DNA of 54,292 nt, taken from NCBI GenBank assembly GCA_016188155.1, contig JACPIH010000017.1:1-54292 (forward strand). The letters run 5' to 3'. The translations under genes were made by a program, and so were the position numbers. The notes under the pieces were generated by a model. It saw nothing but the letters and a program-made list of their open reading frames with translations. It did not search any database and had not been told where the DNA came from. Origin of the DNA: Candidatus Woesearchaeota archaeon. GTDB lineage: Archaea; Nanobdellota; Nanobdellia; Woesearchaeales; UBA10216. Shown piece by piece: positions 31,675-41,142 of the stretch (the stretch's first letter is position 1; each line of letters starts with the position of its first letter).

Positions 31675-33651
31675 TCATTTCTTGTTTATTGCCTTTGTCC
31701 TTGCCCTGACCATGAGCCTTTTCTTCCCGGCAAAAGGTTTTTTTGCTGCGAGGACTGCGAGAATTATCAGGGCAAATGCAATGCCTGCGGCGAAGCCTAT
31801 GGCGCCTGTTGCCAATGCTGCAGTAATCTTGGGCCTTGCCGTTTTCTGTGCTGAGGCTGTGGCGGCTGTGCTTTTGGATTTTTTAAGATAGATGCCCAGA
31901 TTGCTCAGCTCGAGGGCATACTCGGAGAACAGCAGCGCTGACGGCTGGTCTGACTGCTTCAGGGTGCCTGCGTATTCGTAGTAGCTGTAGCTTACTATTG
32001 GGAATTCTCCGTTGTTTGTTTGCCTAGTTATGCTGGCCTTTGCTGCTTCCAGTTTCTTTTCTATCAGCGAGGTCAGGTTTTGGCTGCCGCTTAACGCGCT
32101 GAGCATCGCGTTGGCTTTGGCCTTTGCAATACTGGCTCGGTATATGCATGATGAGTGGTCCTTCTGCCTCAGGTAAGCGTAAGCCTGGCCCAGTTCGTCT
32201 TTGCTTTGCAGGGCGCCTGGAAGGTAAAGGTCAAGGTATTGCATATGTTCCTCTGCCTCGTGCAGCCTTGTGATGCACCCTTCCCTTAGTGATTCCTCGT
32301 ATCCGTTGTATGCCTGGGCAGGTTGGGTAGGCTGGGCGCTCTGCTGTGGTTGTGCAAGGAACTGGTTCCATGCTGCTGCGCTTCCAAGCCTTTCCCTTGC
32401 AAACGCAAGCTGGTATATGCCGTCCTCGTAGCTTCCCTTGTCCAGGCTGGCTGAGCTTTGCTCCAGCAGCTCCCTTGCTTCCTCAAGCCTTTCCCTGACC
32501 AGACCCCTGATCTGGAGCCCTGCGAGCGTTTTTGCTTCTGTGATGCTTTTTTCAAAGTCGGTTATTGCGTCATGGGTGCGGTTAATCTGCAGCAGCGCCT
32601 CCGGGGTGCTGATGTTTTCCTGCAGGAGCCTGACATAGCCGTATCTCACATTGGCTCCGAAGCACATGCTGGCTGCCGAGTAGTAGCTTTGGCTTTGCTT
32701 TTTCTCCATGCCTTCTGATGTGAGGTTTTTTGCCGCTTCCAGTATGCTTTGGGCTGTTTCGTTTTTGGTGCTGCCAGAACCTGTGCGAAGGGGCAGGTTT
32801 GCCAGGTTTGCGCTTTGGCTGCAGATTTCATCAGCCAGGGCGCCCATTGTTTCAGAATAGCTCCTGCTGATTTCTATGTTTTCTGGGATTTGCCCGTATG
32901 TTTTTCCAGTAAGGTAAAAAAGAGCCTCGCGGATGTCGCTGACCTCAGCCACTTCTATGCCGAGCGATTTTCCGTATTCCACGAGGTCCATGGTTTCAGG
33001 TGTTGAGTTTGACCTGCCTGTCTTGATGAAGCGCTCCCCGCTTGGAATGAGCACCAGCTTCAGGCCCTCCTTGGCTGCGGCTGCAATTTTTTCCTTCAGG
33101 CCGCCAACATTCCCTATGAGGCCGCCTGAATTTATTGTTCCTGTTACTGCCACTGAGCTGTTGATTGGCGAGTTTTCGGCTGCTGCTATTGCGATGGCAG
33201 CTGCTGCGGCGCCTGCGCTTGGCCCTCCAACCAGTGATGCGTTTGCCTCTATCCTGAAGAAGAAGTCGGTTGCGTCGCACTTCGCGGTTATGCCGATGCT
33301 TTCGCAGGCGATGTCTTTCGCGAGCCTTGTTGAGATCCTTGTGTCAAGCTTTGTCACCGGCTCTGTTTCTATGAACACGTTGCCTGCTCCGGGCGATACT
33401 TTCAGGAAGAGGTCTGCTGTTATTCCCTGTGCCTGCTGCCGGCTGCCATTCCCTTCTTGCTCTCCGTCTTTCTCTTCGTCTGATGACACTGCCAGCAGCT
33501 TGAGGTGGTATTCTTTTTCGCTTTGCAACTCTCCCTGCAGGTTTGCGGCGCTTGCGGCTGCACCCGGGCCAGAATTTAAGACGGTCAGTAGAAGCAGCGC
33601 AGCAAGGGTTAAAGCTGCAGCCACGAATGGTGCTGTTTTTTGATTTTGCAT
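31675..33651 (-). CDS. exported Lon-like (S16) serine protease with C-terminal anchor
   Basis: 658 residues from ATG 33651; CTTAAACCA on the minus strand about 25 nt upstream suggests a leaderless mRNA. A signal helix at about 10-28 is followed by a Lon-type protease domain with catalytic Ser145 in GGPSAGAA and Lys186 in GLKEKI. About 330 residues of helical repeats follow, with a C-terminal helix (GAIGFAAGIAFALIILAVLAA) and a basic tail. No ATPase domain is present, so it is the ATP-independent, extracytoplasmic S16 type seen in archaea. The likely role is processing or quality control of surface proteins. Confidence 0.85.
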   Translation of the reverse strand: MQNQKTAPFVAAALTLAALLLLTVLNSGPGAAASAANLQGELQSEKEYHLKLLAVSSDEEKDGEQEGNGSRQQAQGITADLFLKVSPGAGNVFIETEPVTKLDTRISTRLAKDIACESIGITAKCDATDFFFRIEANASLVGGPSAGAAAAAIAIAAAENSPINSSVAVTGTINSGGLIGNVGGLKEKIAAAAKEGLKLVLIPSGERFIKTGRSNSTPETMDLVEYGKSLGIEVAEVSDIREALFYLTGKTYGQIPENIEISRSYSETMGALADEICSQSANLANLPLRTGSGSTKNETAQSILEAAKNLTSEGMEKKQSQSYYSAASMCFGANVRYGYVRLLQENISTPEALLQINRTHDAITDFEKSITEAKTLAGLQIRGLVRERLEEARELLEQSSASLDKGSYEDGIYQLAFARERLGSAAAWNQFLAQPQQSAQPTQPAQAYNGYEESLREGCITRLHEAEEHMQYLDLYLPGALQSKDELGQAYAYLRQKDHSSCIYRASIAKAKANAMLSALSGSQNLTSLIEKKLEAAKASITRQTNNGEFPIVSYSYYEYAGTLKQSDQPSALLFSEYALELSNLGIYLKKSKSTAATASAQKTARPKITAALATGAIGFAAGIAFALIILAVLAAKKPFAGKKRLMVRARTKAINKK

Positions 33652-33703
33652 CAAGCAGCGCTAATCGCCGGTGGTTTAAGAAGTTTATGAAGGTTAATTC
33701 CTT

Positions 33704-33976
33704 TTAGTCGTATCCTGCGAACCTTGGCGTGATGGACATCATGGATGCGATGAACATCAGCGCAAATACTAGGTCAAAAGCGACTCCCCAGCTGAGTTCT
33801 ATCCTGCCTGACACAGTGAATACTGTGGTTATTATCATGCCGAGTATAGATATCAGCGTGAACGTTGCCGGCAGGGGCTCCATGCGGTAGAAGCTTTTGA
33901 ACGGCTTCTGGCTCAGGTGCTTTTGTACCTGCCGCGGGATTTTTGCTGCAGCCACAGCTTTTTTTGCCTTTTTCAT
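33704..33976 (-). CDS. small membrane protein, unknown
   Basis: 90 residues with a Lys/Ala-rich basic N-terminus and two helices at about 36-56 and 64-82. AGAGGAAA just before the ATG is a possible ribosome site. TTTATAAAAC on the minus strand near 34019-34028 is a plausible TATA box. No family is recognised. Confidence 0.6.
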   Translation of the reverse strand: MKKAKKAVAAAKIPRQVQKHLSQKPFKSFYRMEPLPATFTLISILGMIITTVFTVSGRIELSWGVAFDLVFALMFIASMMSITPRFAGYD

Positions 33977-34064
33977 TTTCCTCTTTTTGGTGCTCTGACC
34001 TTTTAGCTAATGGCAGAATTGTTTTATAAATCTTTTTATAAAAACAAGAAATCAAGCCTCCGTA

Positions 34065-35129
34065 TTATTTTCTCACATACGCCACATTTTTTACAATTTT
34101 GCCGATGCCGAGTGATGCATTCGTCAGTGCGATTGACTCCTCGGCAGGCATTGTGCCGAACATTGCCCTGATGGCGTCGATGTTTTCCGGCACGACATCG
34201 GCCTGCTGGTCTATTGCCATGTGCAGCCCTATCTCGCCGTCAGGGTCCACCCCTATGCCTTCTTTCCAGACACACACCTCGTAGAGGTTGCCGTTTCTGC
34301 CGTTAAGGGAAAACAGGTCTTTGAGCTTGGCTGTTGATGTCAGCCCCTTCTCGGTGGAGCACAGGAGTATTCTCGGGTTCTGCTTAAGGGATTCTGTTAC
34401 CGCTTCTGCCGTTGCATTGCAGTTTTCCATTTCTATGAACAGCATGTGGCCGTGCATGAGTGTCATTGGCGCTTCCCCTGCCAGGGTTGTTATCTTCAGG
34501 CCGGGCATTATTGTTCTGACGTCAGCGGAGTGGTGGCTTGGGAAGCCTTTGCTTGTTTCAGGAACCCATGCGTTGAGCACGCTTTTTTCGCTTTCAGACT
34601 GATCAGAGCTTCTCCTTACAAGGGTGGCTCTGACCTTCCTTATCTGAAAGCTGGTGTTGAGCGTGCTTATTATTCTGCACAGGGCTGTTGTGTTGCATGA
34701 AACAACCCTTAGGAACCTTTTGCCTGCTGCCAGCTCAAAGTTGCAGTCGCTGTTAAAGGAAAAACCTGTGAGGTCATGCTTCTCCCCACCCTGGAATACC
34801 GACTTAAGCCCGGGGTAGTTGCTGTAGATAGCGAGGTTTTCTTTTCCCTTGCCCTTTGGGGCGCAGTCAACAACAGCATCACATCCGTCAAGAAGCTCCT
34901 TCAGGCTTCCCTCGGCATAGTAGCCTGCTTCATCAAACTGCTTCCTGTCGCTTTCGTTCAGGCAGAATACTTTTATGCCTTTTTCCTGAGCCTCATCCAC
35001 CCTGTAGTCTGCTGTTGCCTTTGTAACGCCAACAATGTCCATGTCTGGCTGCTTCATGACAGCATCAGCAACCCTTCTGCCGATGGTGCCGTAGCCGTTA
35101 ATACCAATCCTGAGCTTTGAAATCAGCAT
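34065..35129 (-). CDS. gap: type II glyceraldehyde-3-phosphate dehydrogenase
   Basis: 354 residues of the archaeal phosphorylating GAPDH, which interconverts glyceraldehyde-3-phosphate and 1,3-bisphosphoglycerate with NAD(P). The Rossmann motif is INGYGTIGRRVADAV. The catalytic Cys is in VVSCNTTALCR. Archaeal blocks RATLVRRSSD, HSADVRT and HGHMLFIEM are present. It lies 25 nt downstream of the FBP aldolase/phosphatase on the same strand, so the pair is probably a gluconeogenic operon. GGGTGA abuts the ATG, an unusually short ribosome-site spacing. Confidence 0.95.
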   Translation of the reverse strand: MLISKLRIGINGYGTIGRRVADAVMKQPDMDIVGVTKATADYRVDEAQEKGIKVFCLNESDRKQFDEAGYYAEGSLKELLDGCDAVVDCAPKGKGKENLAIYSNYPGLKSVFQGGEKHDLTGFSFNSDCNFELAAGKRFLRVVSCNTTALCRIISTLNTSFQIRKVRATLVRRSSDQSESEKSVLNAWVPETSKGFPSHHSADVRTIMPGLKITTLAGEAPMTLMHGHMLFIEMENCNATAEAVTESLKQNPRILLCSTEKGLTSTAKLKDLFSLNGRNGNLYEVCVWKEGIGVDPDGEIGLHMAIDQQADVVPENIDAIRAMFGTMPAEESIALTNASLGIGKIVKNVAYVRK

Positions 35130-35154
35130 TCACCCTTGCGCTTTAGCTTGTGTG

Positions 35155-36330
35155 TTATCTCGCGTGCAGGAGCTTTTCCATCTCCTGCTCTTTCTTCAGA
35201 AGCTTTTCCATCTGGCGCTCTTCTTTCTTGAAGTCCTCCCTTATTTTGAACCTGGGCTCGAGTTTTGCAAGTATCTCCATTACACCGGTATACTCAAGCT
35301 CGTTCATGCCAAGCATTGCAGGCCCTGAAAAGCCCTGTTCCCTGAGAGCTAATGCTTTCTCAGCTGCCTTCGCCCTTACAGAGTCCCAGACAGGGTCAGC
35401 GTCAAACATGTCAACGCCGTCAGTGAGCTTGCCATTGTGCACGCAAAATCCTTGCGCGCAGACTATTGGCGGCCCGTCAAAGAAGCTCGCACCCTGACCG
35501 ACCTTTACAGGCGTCAATGGCCCGTTATGGCTGCCTCTCATAAATCCTGCTACGTAATGGCATATCTTGAACGGAGACAGAACCTCGCCTGTTGCCGGGA
35601 ACTGGCTTTGAGTCCTTACGAGCATCGGCGGGTCGTCCTTTCCGGTATATTTGCCTGCAATGTTGTGCAGCCTTGTTGTGCCGACGGCTACCGCCTGCTC
35701 GCCTGTAGCCCTGCTGTAAATGCCCTCAATTACAAACCTGTCATTATCCCTGATTAATGCGGCAAGCTCATAAAGCTCCTCTGGTGTGTTCAGCTCGATA
35801 ACCCTGTCGCCCTCAGTATACGTTACATCCATCACCTTAAACTTGAACCCCTGGCTCAGCTTCGAGCTTAGCAGCAGGCCTGCGCAGTTCATCGGGTCTG
35901 CAAACCCAAGATAAAGCGGCAGGTTAAATGCGCCAGCATCGCACTTGTCTGCTGCGAAAACAATGAATGGCTCGTTAGGCCTTTCCTCAATCCCCATCTC
36001 AGCTACTGAAGGCCCCATTCCCTTGACGTTGCCTGAAAAAGCATCCTTGAGCATGTCCTGCCCCGCTCCATAGAGCCCCTGCTCCTTGGCAATCTTTGTC
36101 GCAAAGGTGAAAGCGTCCCATGCAATCTTGTGCACTTCAGGGCTGTCCTTGCCCTGTGCGTGAGTCATCAGGATTCCTATGTCATCACCGATTGAAAAGA
36201 CCCTGTAATCCATTGCCCACTGGCTTTTCCCAACAAAATCCTTGATTGCAGCCAGGACCTCCTTGCTCGGCCTTACATGCCCGCCGATGGAGCCAATGTC
36301 AGCTTTTATCAACGTTATAGTAGTCTTCAT
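35155..36330 (-). CDS. fructose-1,6-bisphosphate aldolase/phosphatase
   Basis: 391 residues of the bifunctional archaeal enzyme (class V FBPase) that condenses triose phosphates and dephosphorylates the product to fructose-6-phosphate, making gluconeogenesis one-way. The N-terminus MKTTITLIKADIGSIGGHVR, then DIGILMTHAQGKDSPEVHKIAWDAF and DKCDAGAFNLPLYLGFADP, are diagnostic. The C-terminal helix is charged and slightly extended. GGAGGTG lies 7-8 nt before the ATG, and a TATA-like CTTTAAATATAAG near 36413-36425 implies a leader of about 60 nt. It leads the operon with gap. Confidence 0.95.
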   Translation of the reverse strand: MKTTITLIKADIGSIGGHVRPSKEVLAAIKDFVGKSQWAMDYRVFSIGDDIGILMTHAQGKDSPEVHKIAWDAFTFATKIAKEQGLYGAGQDMLKDAFSGNVKGMGPSVAEMGIEERPNEPFIVFAADKCDAGAFNLPLYLGFADPMNCAGLLLSSKLSQGFKFKVMDVTYTEGDRVIELNTPEELYELAALIRDNDRFVIEGIYSRATGEQAVAVGTTRLHNIAGKYTGKDDPPMLVRTQSQFPATGEVLSPFKICHYVAGFMRGSHNGPLTPVKVGQGASFFDGPPIVCAQGFCVHNGKLTDGVDMFDADPVWDSVRAKAAEKALALREQGFSGPAMLGMNELEYTGVMEILAKLEPRFKIREDFKKEERQMEKLLKKEQEMEKLLHAR

Positions 36331-36551
36331 TCAAACACACCTCCACAACAACCTTTTTACATATTTCAACGGCTCATCACCATAGTGTATGATGAAGTAA
36401 GATAAAATATGAGCTTATATTTAAAGATTGTTGTGCTGTGGTGCAGCATTGTGTGCAAAAAAAACGTATGGAGGAATATAGAAACGTATTTATACTTGTC
36501 TTTGGAGAAGATTGCTTTAATCACAATTTAGTTTAACTTAGTGGCTTTATA
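36331..36551. other. divergent promoter region
   Basis: AT-rich, no gene seen. CTTTAAATATAAG near 36413-36425 (minus strand) serves the FBP enzyme. ACGTATTTATACTTG near 36483-36497 (plus strand) is the likely TATA box of the giant Cys-rich gene. Confidence 0.45.
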
Positions 36552-36581
36552 GTGCAAATAGTGCAAAAGGGGTGTGCGTTT

Positions 36582-39500
36582 TTGGTTAAGCCAGTCAGAC
36601 AAAGAATTGGTTTTATTTTCCTGCTTCTGCTGCTTGTTGCCATCTTGGCTTACTCTGCTCCTGTTTTTGGTGTTGTAAGCAGCGGCACGGCAAGTCTGAA
36701 TGTTTCCAGCTACATCAGCTTAAGCGACGGCACAGTAAGCAACCTTTCAGGCCACGTAAAATGGGACAACAGGTCAGGCATACAGGCAAGCACCTGGGCT
36801 GCAAGCACGCAGAACGGCTTTTTCAACGCAAGCCCTGGCAAGATTCATTCTCTCGGCCCCAAAAGCAACCTAAGTATCTACAGCGTGCCTAACGGTTCTG
36901 ACTTGTTCTACGGCCACTTGTATTACGAGAACCTTACTGAAACCATCTGGGCTGTTGGGGACAGTTTTGCTGTTATGACCAATAACAACACTTATGGATT
37001 CATAGAGGTTAATAGCATAGCGTTTGGCAGCCACGTTAACATAACATGGAAGTTCCAGAGCAATGGCAGCAGCTCGTTCAGTGCCGGCTCTGGCGATTCT
37101 CAGCTTACAGGCTGCCTTAGGCACACGACAGAAGCCGCTTGCTGGAATGCCAGCACTAATGGTGAGACGTGCTACTGGGATAATTTCATAAAATCGTGCC
37201 AGCAAACTGTTGGCGGAGGGGGCACTGGAGGCGGTGGCGGGGGAGGGGCAGGTGCCAGTAACAAGACAGACTGCTTTGTTTTTGATGGCAATAAGGCGGG
37301 CTGCGGAAACATAACTGTCTGCAAGTGGTTCGATTCCGAAAGCATTTGCGACCCTAATCCCAGCTTCGACTATGCCAAGGGCGTGACGTGCCCGGACTTT
37401 GTTAACAAAACCGCTTGCAACAACCAGCCCTTCACCTCTCCGTTGTGCACATGGAACGGCACAGGTGCTGGGGAACTTCCAGTGGGGAATTGCAGCGCTA
37501 ACATCACTAAAACGTTCAACAGCTTTCCTGCTGCGCCGTATACTAACTGCGAGGCAGCCCCGAACCAGGGCAACTGCACCTTGCTGACCAACACTTATTT
37601 CATGCCGTGTGAGTGGGATGGCAACAAGAACGAGTGCAAGGCTGCGCTTCATGGCATCTTCGGCGGAGATTCAGGAGGCAACTATTTTGACATAAGCACA
37701 AAGTCATCTTGCGAGGCATCTGGAGGCACTTGGAAGACAGAGCAGTACACCTATACCGACCAGTACGGCAATACTCAGACTTCCAGTGGCTCGTGGTGCG
37801 AGGCTTCATTCGGCAATTTCGGGAAAGAAAGCTGTAACGATGCCTGCTGGGCTTGTGAGAAGCAGAGTGACGGCACTAACTGGGCTGATGCTGCAACCGC
37901 TGCGCAAAAATGCACGAACTCTACGCTCGGCTTTTGCAAGTTCATATCAGATACAAATGCCTGGAACGGCCAGGGCTGGTGCGAGCCTGAGAGCTATATA
38001 GGGTTTGGGTTTGCGGACTGCAGCACCAACTGCTTTGGCTGCTTCAAGAACAACACGTGCGGGACAAGCGCTGCAAACTGCTCCTGGGTTCCTGACACGT
38101 TCAGCTATGACATAAATGGCGATGGCAAGTTCAACTCTTCGGAAGACGGCTGGTGTGACAAAAAGCTTGTAGCTGACAAGAAGGACTGCAGCAAGACATG
38201 CATGGCCTGCCAAACCTCTAACGCCTGCACAACAAGCGCCTCAAACTGCACGTGGAACACCACAGGCTCTTTCGCGCAGTTCTGCCACCTGAACTCTACC
38301 CTGCAGGAGATTTGCTTCCTGCCCGGCGATGAGGACAACGACGGGCAGTTTGACTGCGCTGACGTTGATAGTTGTAATCAGGACCCGTTCTGCGGCTTCG
38401 GATTCGGCAGTGGCGCCGGAGGTTCTGGACTGGGCGCTGGAACCGTGAACAACACAGCATGCATACAGCATGACAACAACCAAGCTAACTGTCTCCTCCA
38501 AAACGGCACGGGAATTATGAACCTCACGCCTGTGTGCTACTACCATCCTGCTCCTGGTCAGGAAACATCATTCCCGACTGTTGGCTGGTGCGACCCCGTA
38601 TTCGAGCAGAACATGATTGGCGGTATGCTCGTCGACACCCCTCCTGAAATTATAGGCGTTGATAACCTTAATGACAACATCTCAGGCCAGAACTGGACCG
38701 ACATTGGCGGCGTGGGCATTCACGAAAGCCCGGGAGCGCAGGAGAAGCTTGACCTGGGCATAGGCATGAAGAACCTCTCGCACTTTGCCGGCTGTAACAA
38801 GGTCGGCAGCTTCAAAACTACCAGTAAGAACCTCACGACAAAGTTTTACCGCTTTATTGATTCTGACAATAACGCAAGCTCTGGCTGCGCTGTAAACGGC
38901 ACACTGCCTGAGGGCGCGCAGTTCAACGAAACAGGCTTTGACTACAAGTTCTTCTACTCGGAGAACACAACAAGCGGCGAGTTCAAGGTTGCTTTCAAGT
39001 GCTACTCAGGAACGTGGATTCCTTTTTCAGCACAGCTTGCTGTTATGAAGGAGCTGTGCGTGCTGCCACCCGGAAGCCTGGGGCTTGATGTGCCAAGCGA
39101 GTTTGTCCCAAGCAGCGCCCAGGTGCTTGTCATCAACAAGGTTGACATAGGCAGCCCGAAAAATGCTATAAGAATCATGGTTATGACTGCTAACAGCAGC
39201 GGCAACCACACCGACCTTGCCGAGGCAGGCGCTGGAAGCAACGAATCAAACCCTGTTGACATTGCCGGGCCATTCTACTACACTCCCGGGAGCATTGACA
39301 AGAAGTTTGAGAACTGCCAGGCAACTGGACAGGACCTTGACGGCGATGGCCTGACAGCTGACAACGACCCTGACTGCACCTTGTTCAAGAAGTTCGGGTT
39401 CGTGCCCTTTGAGGGCGGCCCGCAATGTAAAGACGGCAAGGACAACGACAACAACGGCAACATTGACTGCAATGACGTGAGCTGCAAGTATGACCCATTC

Positions 39501-41126
39501 TCCGGATGCCCGGGAGGCTTTGGCATGAGCTGCGACCCGACTGACAAAAGCCCGCCAGGCCAGAAGTGGCTTGATGCCAGCATTTTCCCGGAAGGCGCAT
39601 CAATCTCGTTTGATTCCGACGAGCCCAGCAACGGCACAATCGCATTTTACGGCAACGATAGCAAGTGCTTAACCCTCAACTCAACGATAAAGGACTACGG
39701 GCTGACAGATGCAACCACGGGCAACGAGTACAAGTCGTGGCACGACGCAGTAATAGACAGGTACAGCGTAAACGCCACATTGAGCAGCAACAAAACGTAT
39801 TACTACAAGTTCAAGATGTGCGACCTGTGCGGCAACTGCTTATCAGGCGCCTGCACGAACTTCACGACCACTGCGAGCTATTCAGATTACGTGTTCAAGC
39901 CTGTTCCGAACTCATGGCTTCAGATAGACATCCCCCAGTTGGGTGTGTCTGGCGATAGCATGACTTACGGCAAGAAGGTAAACGCGTCCAATGCCCAGAA
40001 CATTGACATAACAGTCAAGGACCCGACCATTGGCTACAACATCACACTGCACAACGTTTCGGTTTTCTCTGCAGCAACGATCAACATAACCACGCTGTAC
40101 AGTTCAAACTCTAGCAACAAGTACGTCGGCATAAATACCACAAGCTGGAATACAATTATGCAAAAGCTCGGCGTTAAGTACATTACAATAACAATACCCG
40201 ATAACGGCACCCAGCTTTGGAAGTGCGACGATGATAACCTGTCAAACTGCTTTGACCTGACCAGCAACGCCTCATGCACCTTCGGCACAGGAGTTACGAA
40301 CTGCACAATGTCGATTAGCACAGGCCTGGGCTTCTCCTATTATGGGGTGGGAGGCACAAAAACTTACACAAGCGGAGGAGGCAGCCCGTCATCAAGCAGC
40401 AGCGGAGGCGGTGGCGGTGGGGGAGGAGGAGGCGGGGGCTCTGCGCTTGTCTCTGAAAGCTCGCTGCTGCAGAAGACTTTAAGCACTGGTGACTCAGGAA
40501 CCTTCACGTACAAGAAATTTGCCAGCTTGGGTGTTTACGAAATAATTGCTGTAGCGGGGGCAGCCGCGACCAACCCGTCAGTTACCGTCAGGGAAACAAA
40601 CCTGGCTGTAAATGTTGCAGTGCCAATCTCAAAGGAAACCGGAAACGTGTATAAATACCTGTCAATAACAAAGACCGACCTTGCAAGCGTTACAAAGGCA
40701 ACAATAAAGTTCTCTGTTCCAACCAGCTGGTTCGCCAACAACAGCTTAGACCCCTCAACCACGGCCATGAACAGGCAAGTATCCAATAGCTGGGTTAAGT
40801 TGCCGACTAAGCAGGTAGCATCGGCAGATGCCAAGTTCACGAGCTACGAAGCAGCCACTGAGGGCTTCTCAATCTTCTCTATAACTGCCGAGAAGGCAAA
40901 AGCTGCAGCTGCACCAGCAGCCAAACCTGCAGAAACGCCAACAGGCGCCGTTGTTCAGGAAGTGCCCGCGCCACAGGCAACAGTGGAAGCGCCTGAACAG
41001 CAAGTAGCAGCACCTGCCAAAGAAGGCGGCCTTGGCTTCGCAGCTAAGACCCTAATTACATTAATTCTGGTAATAGTAGGGGCGCTTGTGCTCCTAGAAG
41101 TCCTGCACAAGATGCATAAGATTTGA
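36582..41126 (+). CDS. giant cysteine-rich surface protein with PGF-pre-PGF-like domain
   Basis: About 1514 residues from TTG 36582, chosen because AGGGGTG ends 7 nt upstream; a GTG at 36552 would add ten residues. A signal helix (IGFIFLLLLLVAILAYSAPVFG) comes first. Dozens of Cys-rich repeats of the form CxxxxxxxxC-W/F-x5-C follow, with a glycine linker near residue 220. Calcium-loop-like DxDxDG stretches follow (GDEDNDGQFDC, KDGKDNDNNGNIDCND). A second poly-Gly/Ser linker near 1285 precedes a domain like the PGF-pre-PGF family, then a Pro/Ala stalk and a C-terminal helix (LITLILVIVGALVLL). It is a glycosylated, disulfide-rich, membrane-anchored exoprotein. Confidence 0.82.
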   Translation: MVKPVRQRIGFIFLLLLLVAILAYSAPVFGVVSSGTASLNVSSYISLSDGTVSNLSGHVKWDNRSGIQASTWAASTQNGFFNASPGKIHSLGPKSNLSIYSVPNGSDLFYGHLYYENLTETIWAVGDSFAVMTNNNTYGFIEVNSIAFGSHVNITWKFQSNGSSSFSAGSGDSQLTGCLRHTTEAACWNASTNGETCYWDNFIKSCQQTVGGGGTGGGGGGGAGASNKTDCFVFDGNKAGCGNITVCKWFDSESICDPNPSFDYAKGVTCPDFVNKTACNNQPFTSPLCTWNGTGAGELPVGNCSANITKTFNSFPAAPYTNCEAAPNQGNCTLLTNTYFMPCEWDGNKNECKAALHGIFGGDSGGNYFDISTKSSCEASGGTWKTEQYTYTDQYGNTQTSSGSWCEASFGNFGKESCNDACWACEKQSDGTNWADAATAAQKCTNSTLGFCKFISDTNAWNGQGWCEPESYIGFGFADCSTNCFGCFKNNTCGTSAANCSWVPDTFSYDINGDGKFNSSEDGWCDKKLVADKKDCSKTCMACQTSNACTTSASNCTWNTTGSFAQFCHLNSTLQEICFLPGDEDNDGQFDCADVDSCNQDPFCGFGFGSGAGGSGLGAGTVNNTACIQHDNNQANCLLQNGTGIMNLTPVCYYHPAPGQETSFPTVGWCDPVFEQNMIGGMLVDTPPEIIGVDNLNDNISGQNWTDIGGVGIHESPGAQEKLDLGIGMKNLSHFAGCNKVGSFKTTSKNLTTKFYRFIDSDNNASSGCAVNGTLPEGAQFNETGFDYKFFYSENTTSGEFKVAFKCYSGTWIPFSAQLAVMKELCVLPPGSLGLDVPSEFVPSSAQVLVINKVDIGSPKNAIRIMVMTANSSGNHTDLAEAGAGSNESNPVDIAGPFYYTPGSIDKKFENCQATGQDLDGDGLTADNDPDCTLFKKFGFVPFEGGPQCKDGKDNDNNGNIDCNDVSCKYDPFSGCPGGFGMSCDPTDKSPPGQKWLDASIFPEGASISFDSDEPSNGTIAFYGNDSKCLTLNSTIKDYGLTDATTGNEYKSWHDAVIDRYSVNATLSSNKTYYYKFKMCDLCGNCLSGACTNFTTTASYSDYVFKPVPNSWLQIDIPQLGVSGDSMTYGKKVNASNAQNIDITVKDPTIGYNITLHNVSVFSAATINITTLYSSNSSNKYVGINTTSWNTIMQKLGVKYITITIPDNGTQLWKCDDDNLSNCFDLTSNASCTFGTGVTNCTMSISTGLGFSYYGVGGTKTYTSGGGSPSSSSSGGGGGGGGGGGGSALVSESSLLQKTLSTGDSGTFTYKKFASLGVYEIIAVAGAAATNPSVTVRETNLAVNVAVPISKETGNVYKYLSITKTDLASVTKATIKFSVPTSWFANNSLDPSTTAMNRQVSNSWVKLPTKQVASADAKFTSYEAATEGFSIFSITAEKAKAAAAPAAKPAETPTGAVVQEVPAPQATVEAPEQQVAAPAKEGGLGFAAKTLITLILVIVGALVLLEVLHKMHKI

Positions 41127-41142
41127 TTATTTGATTATTTGA

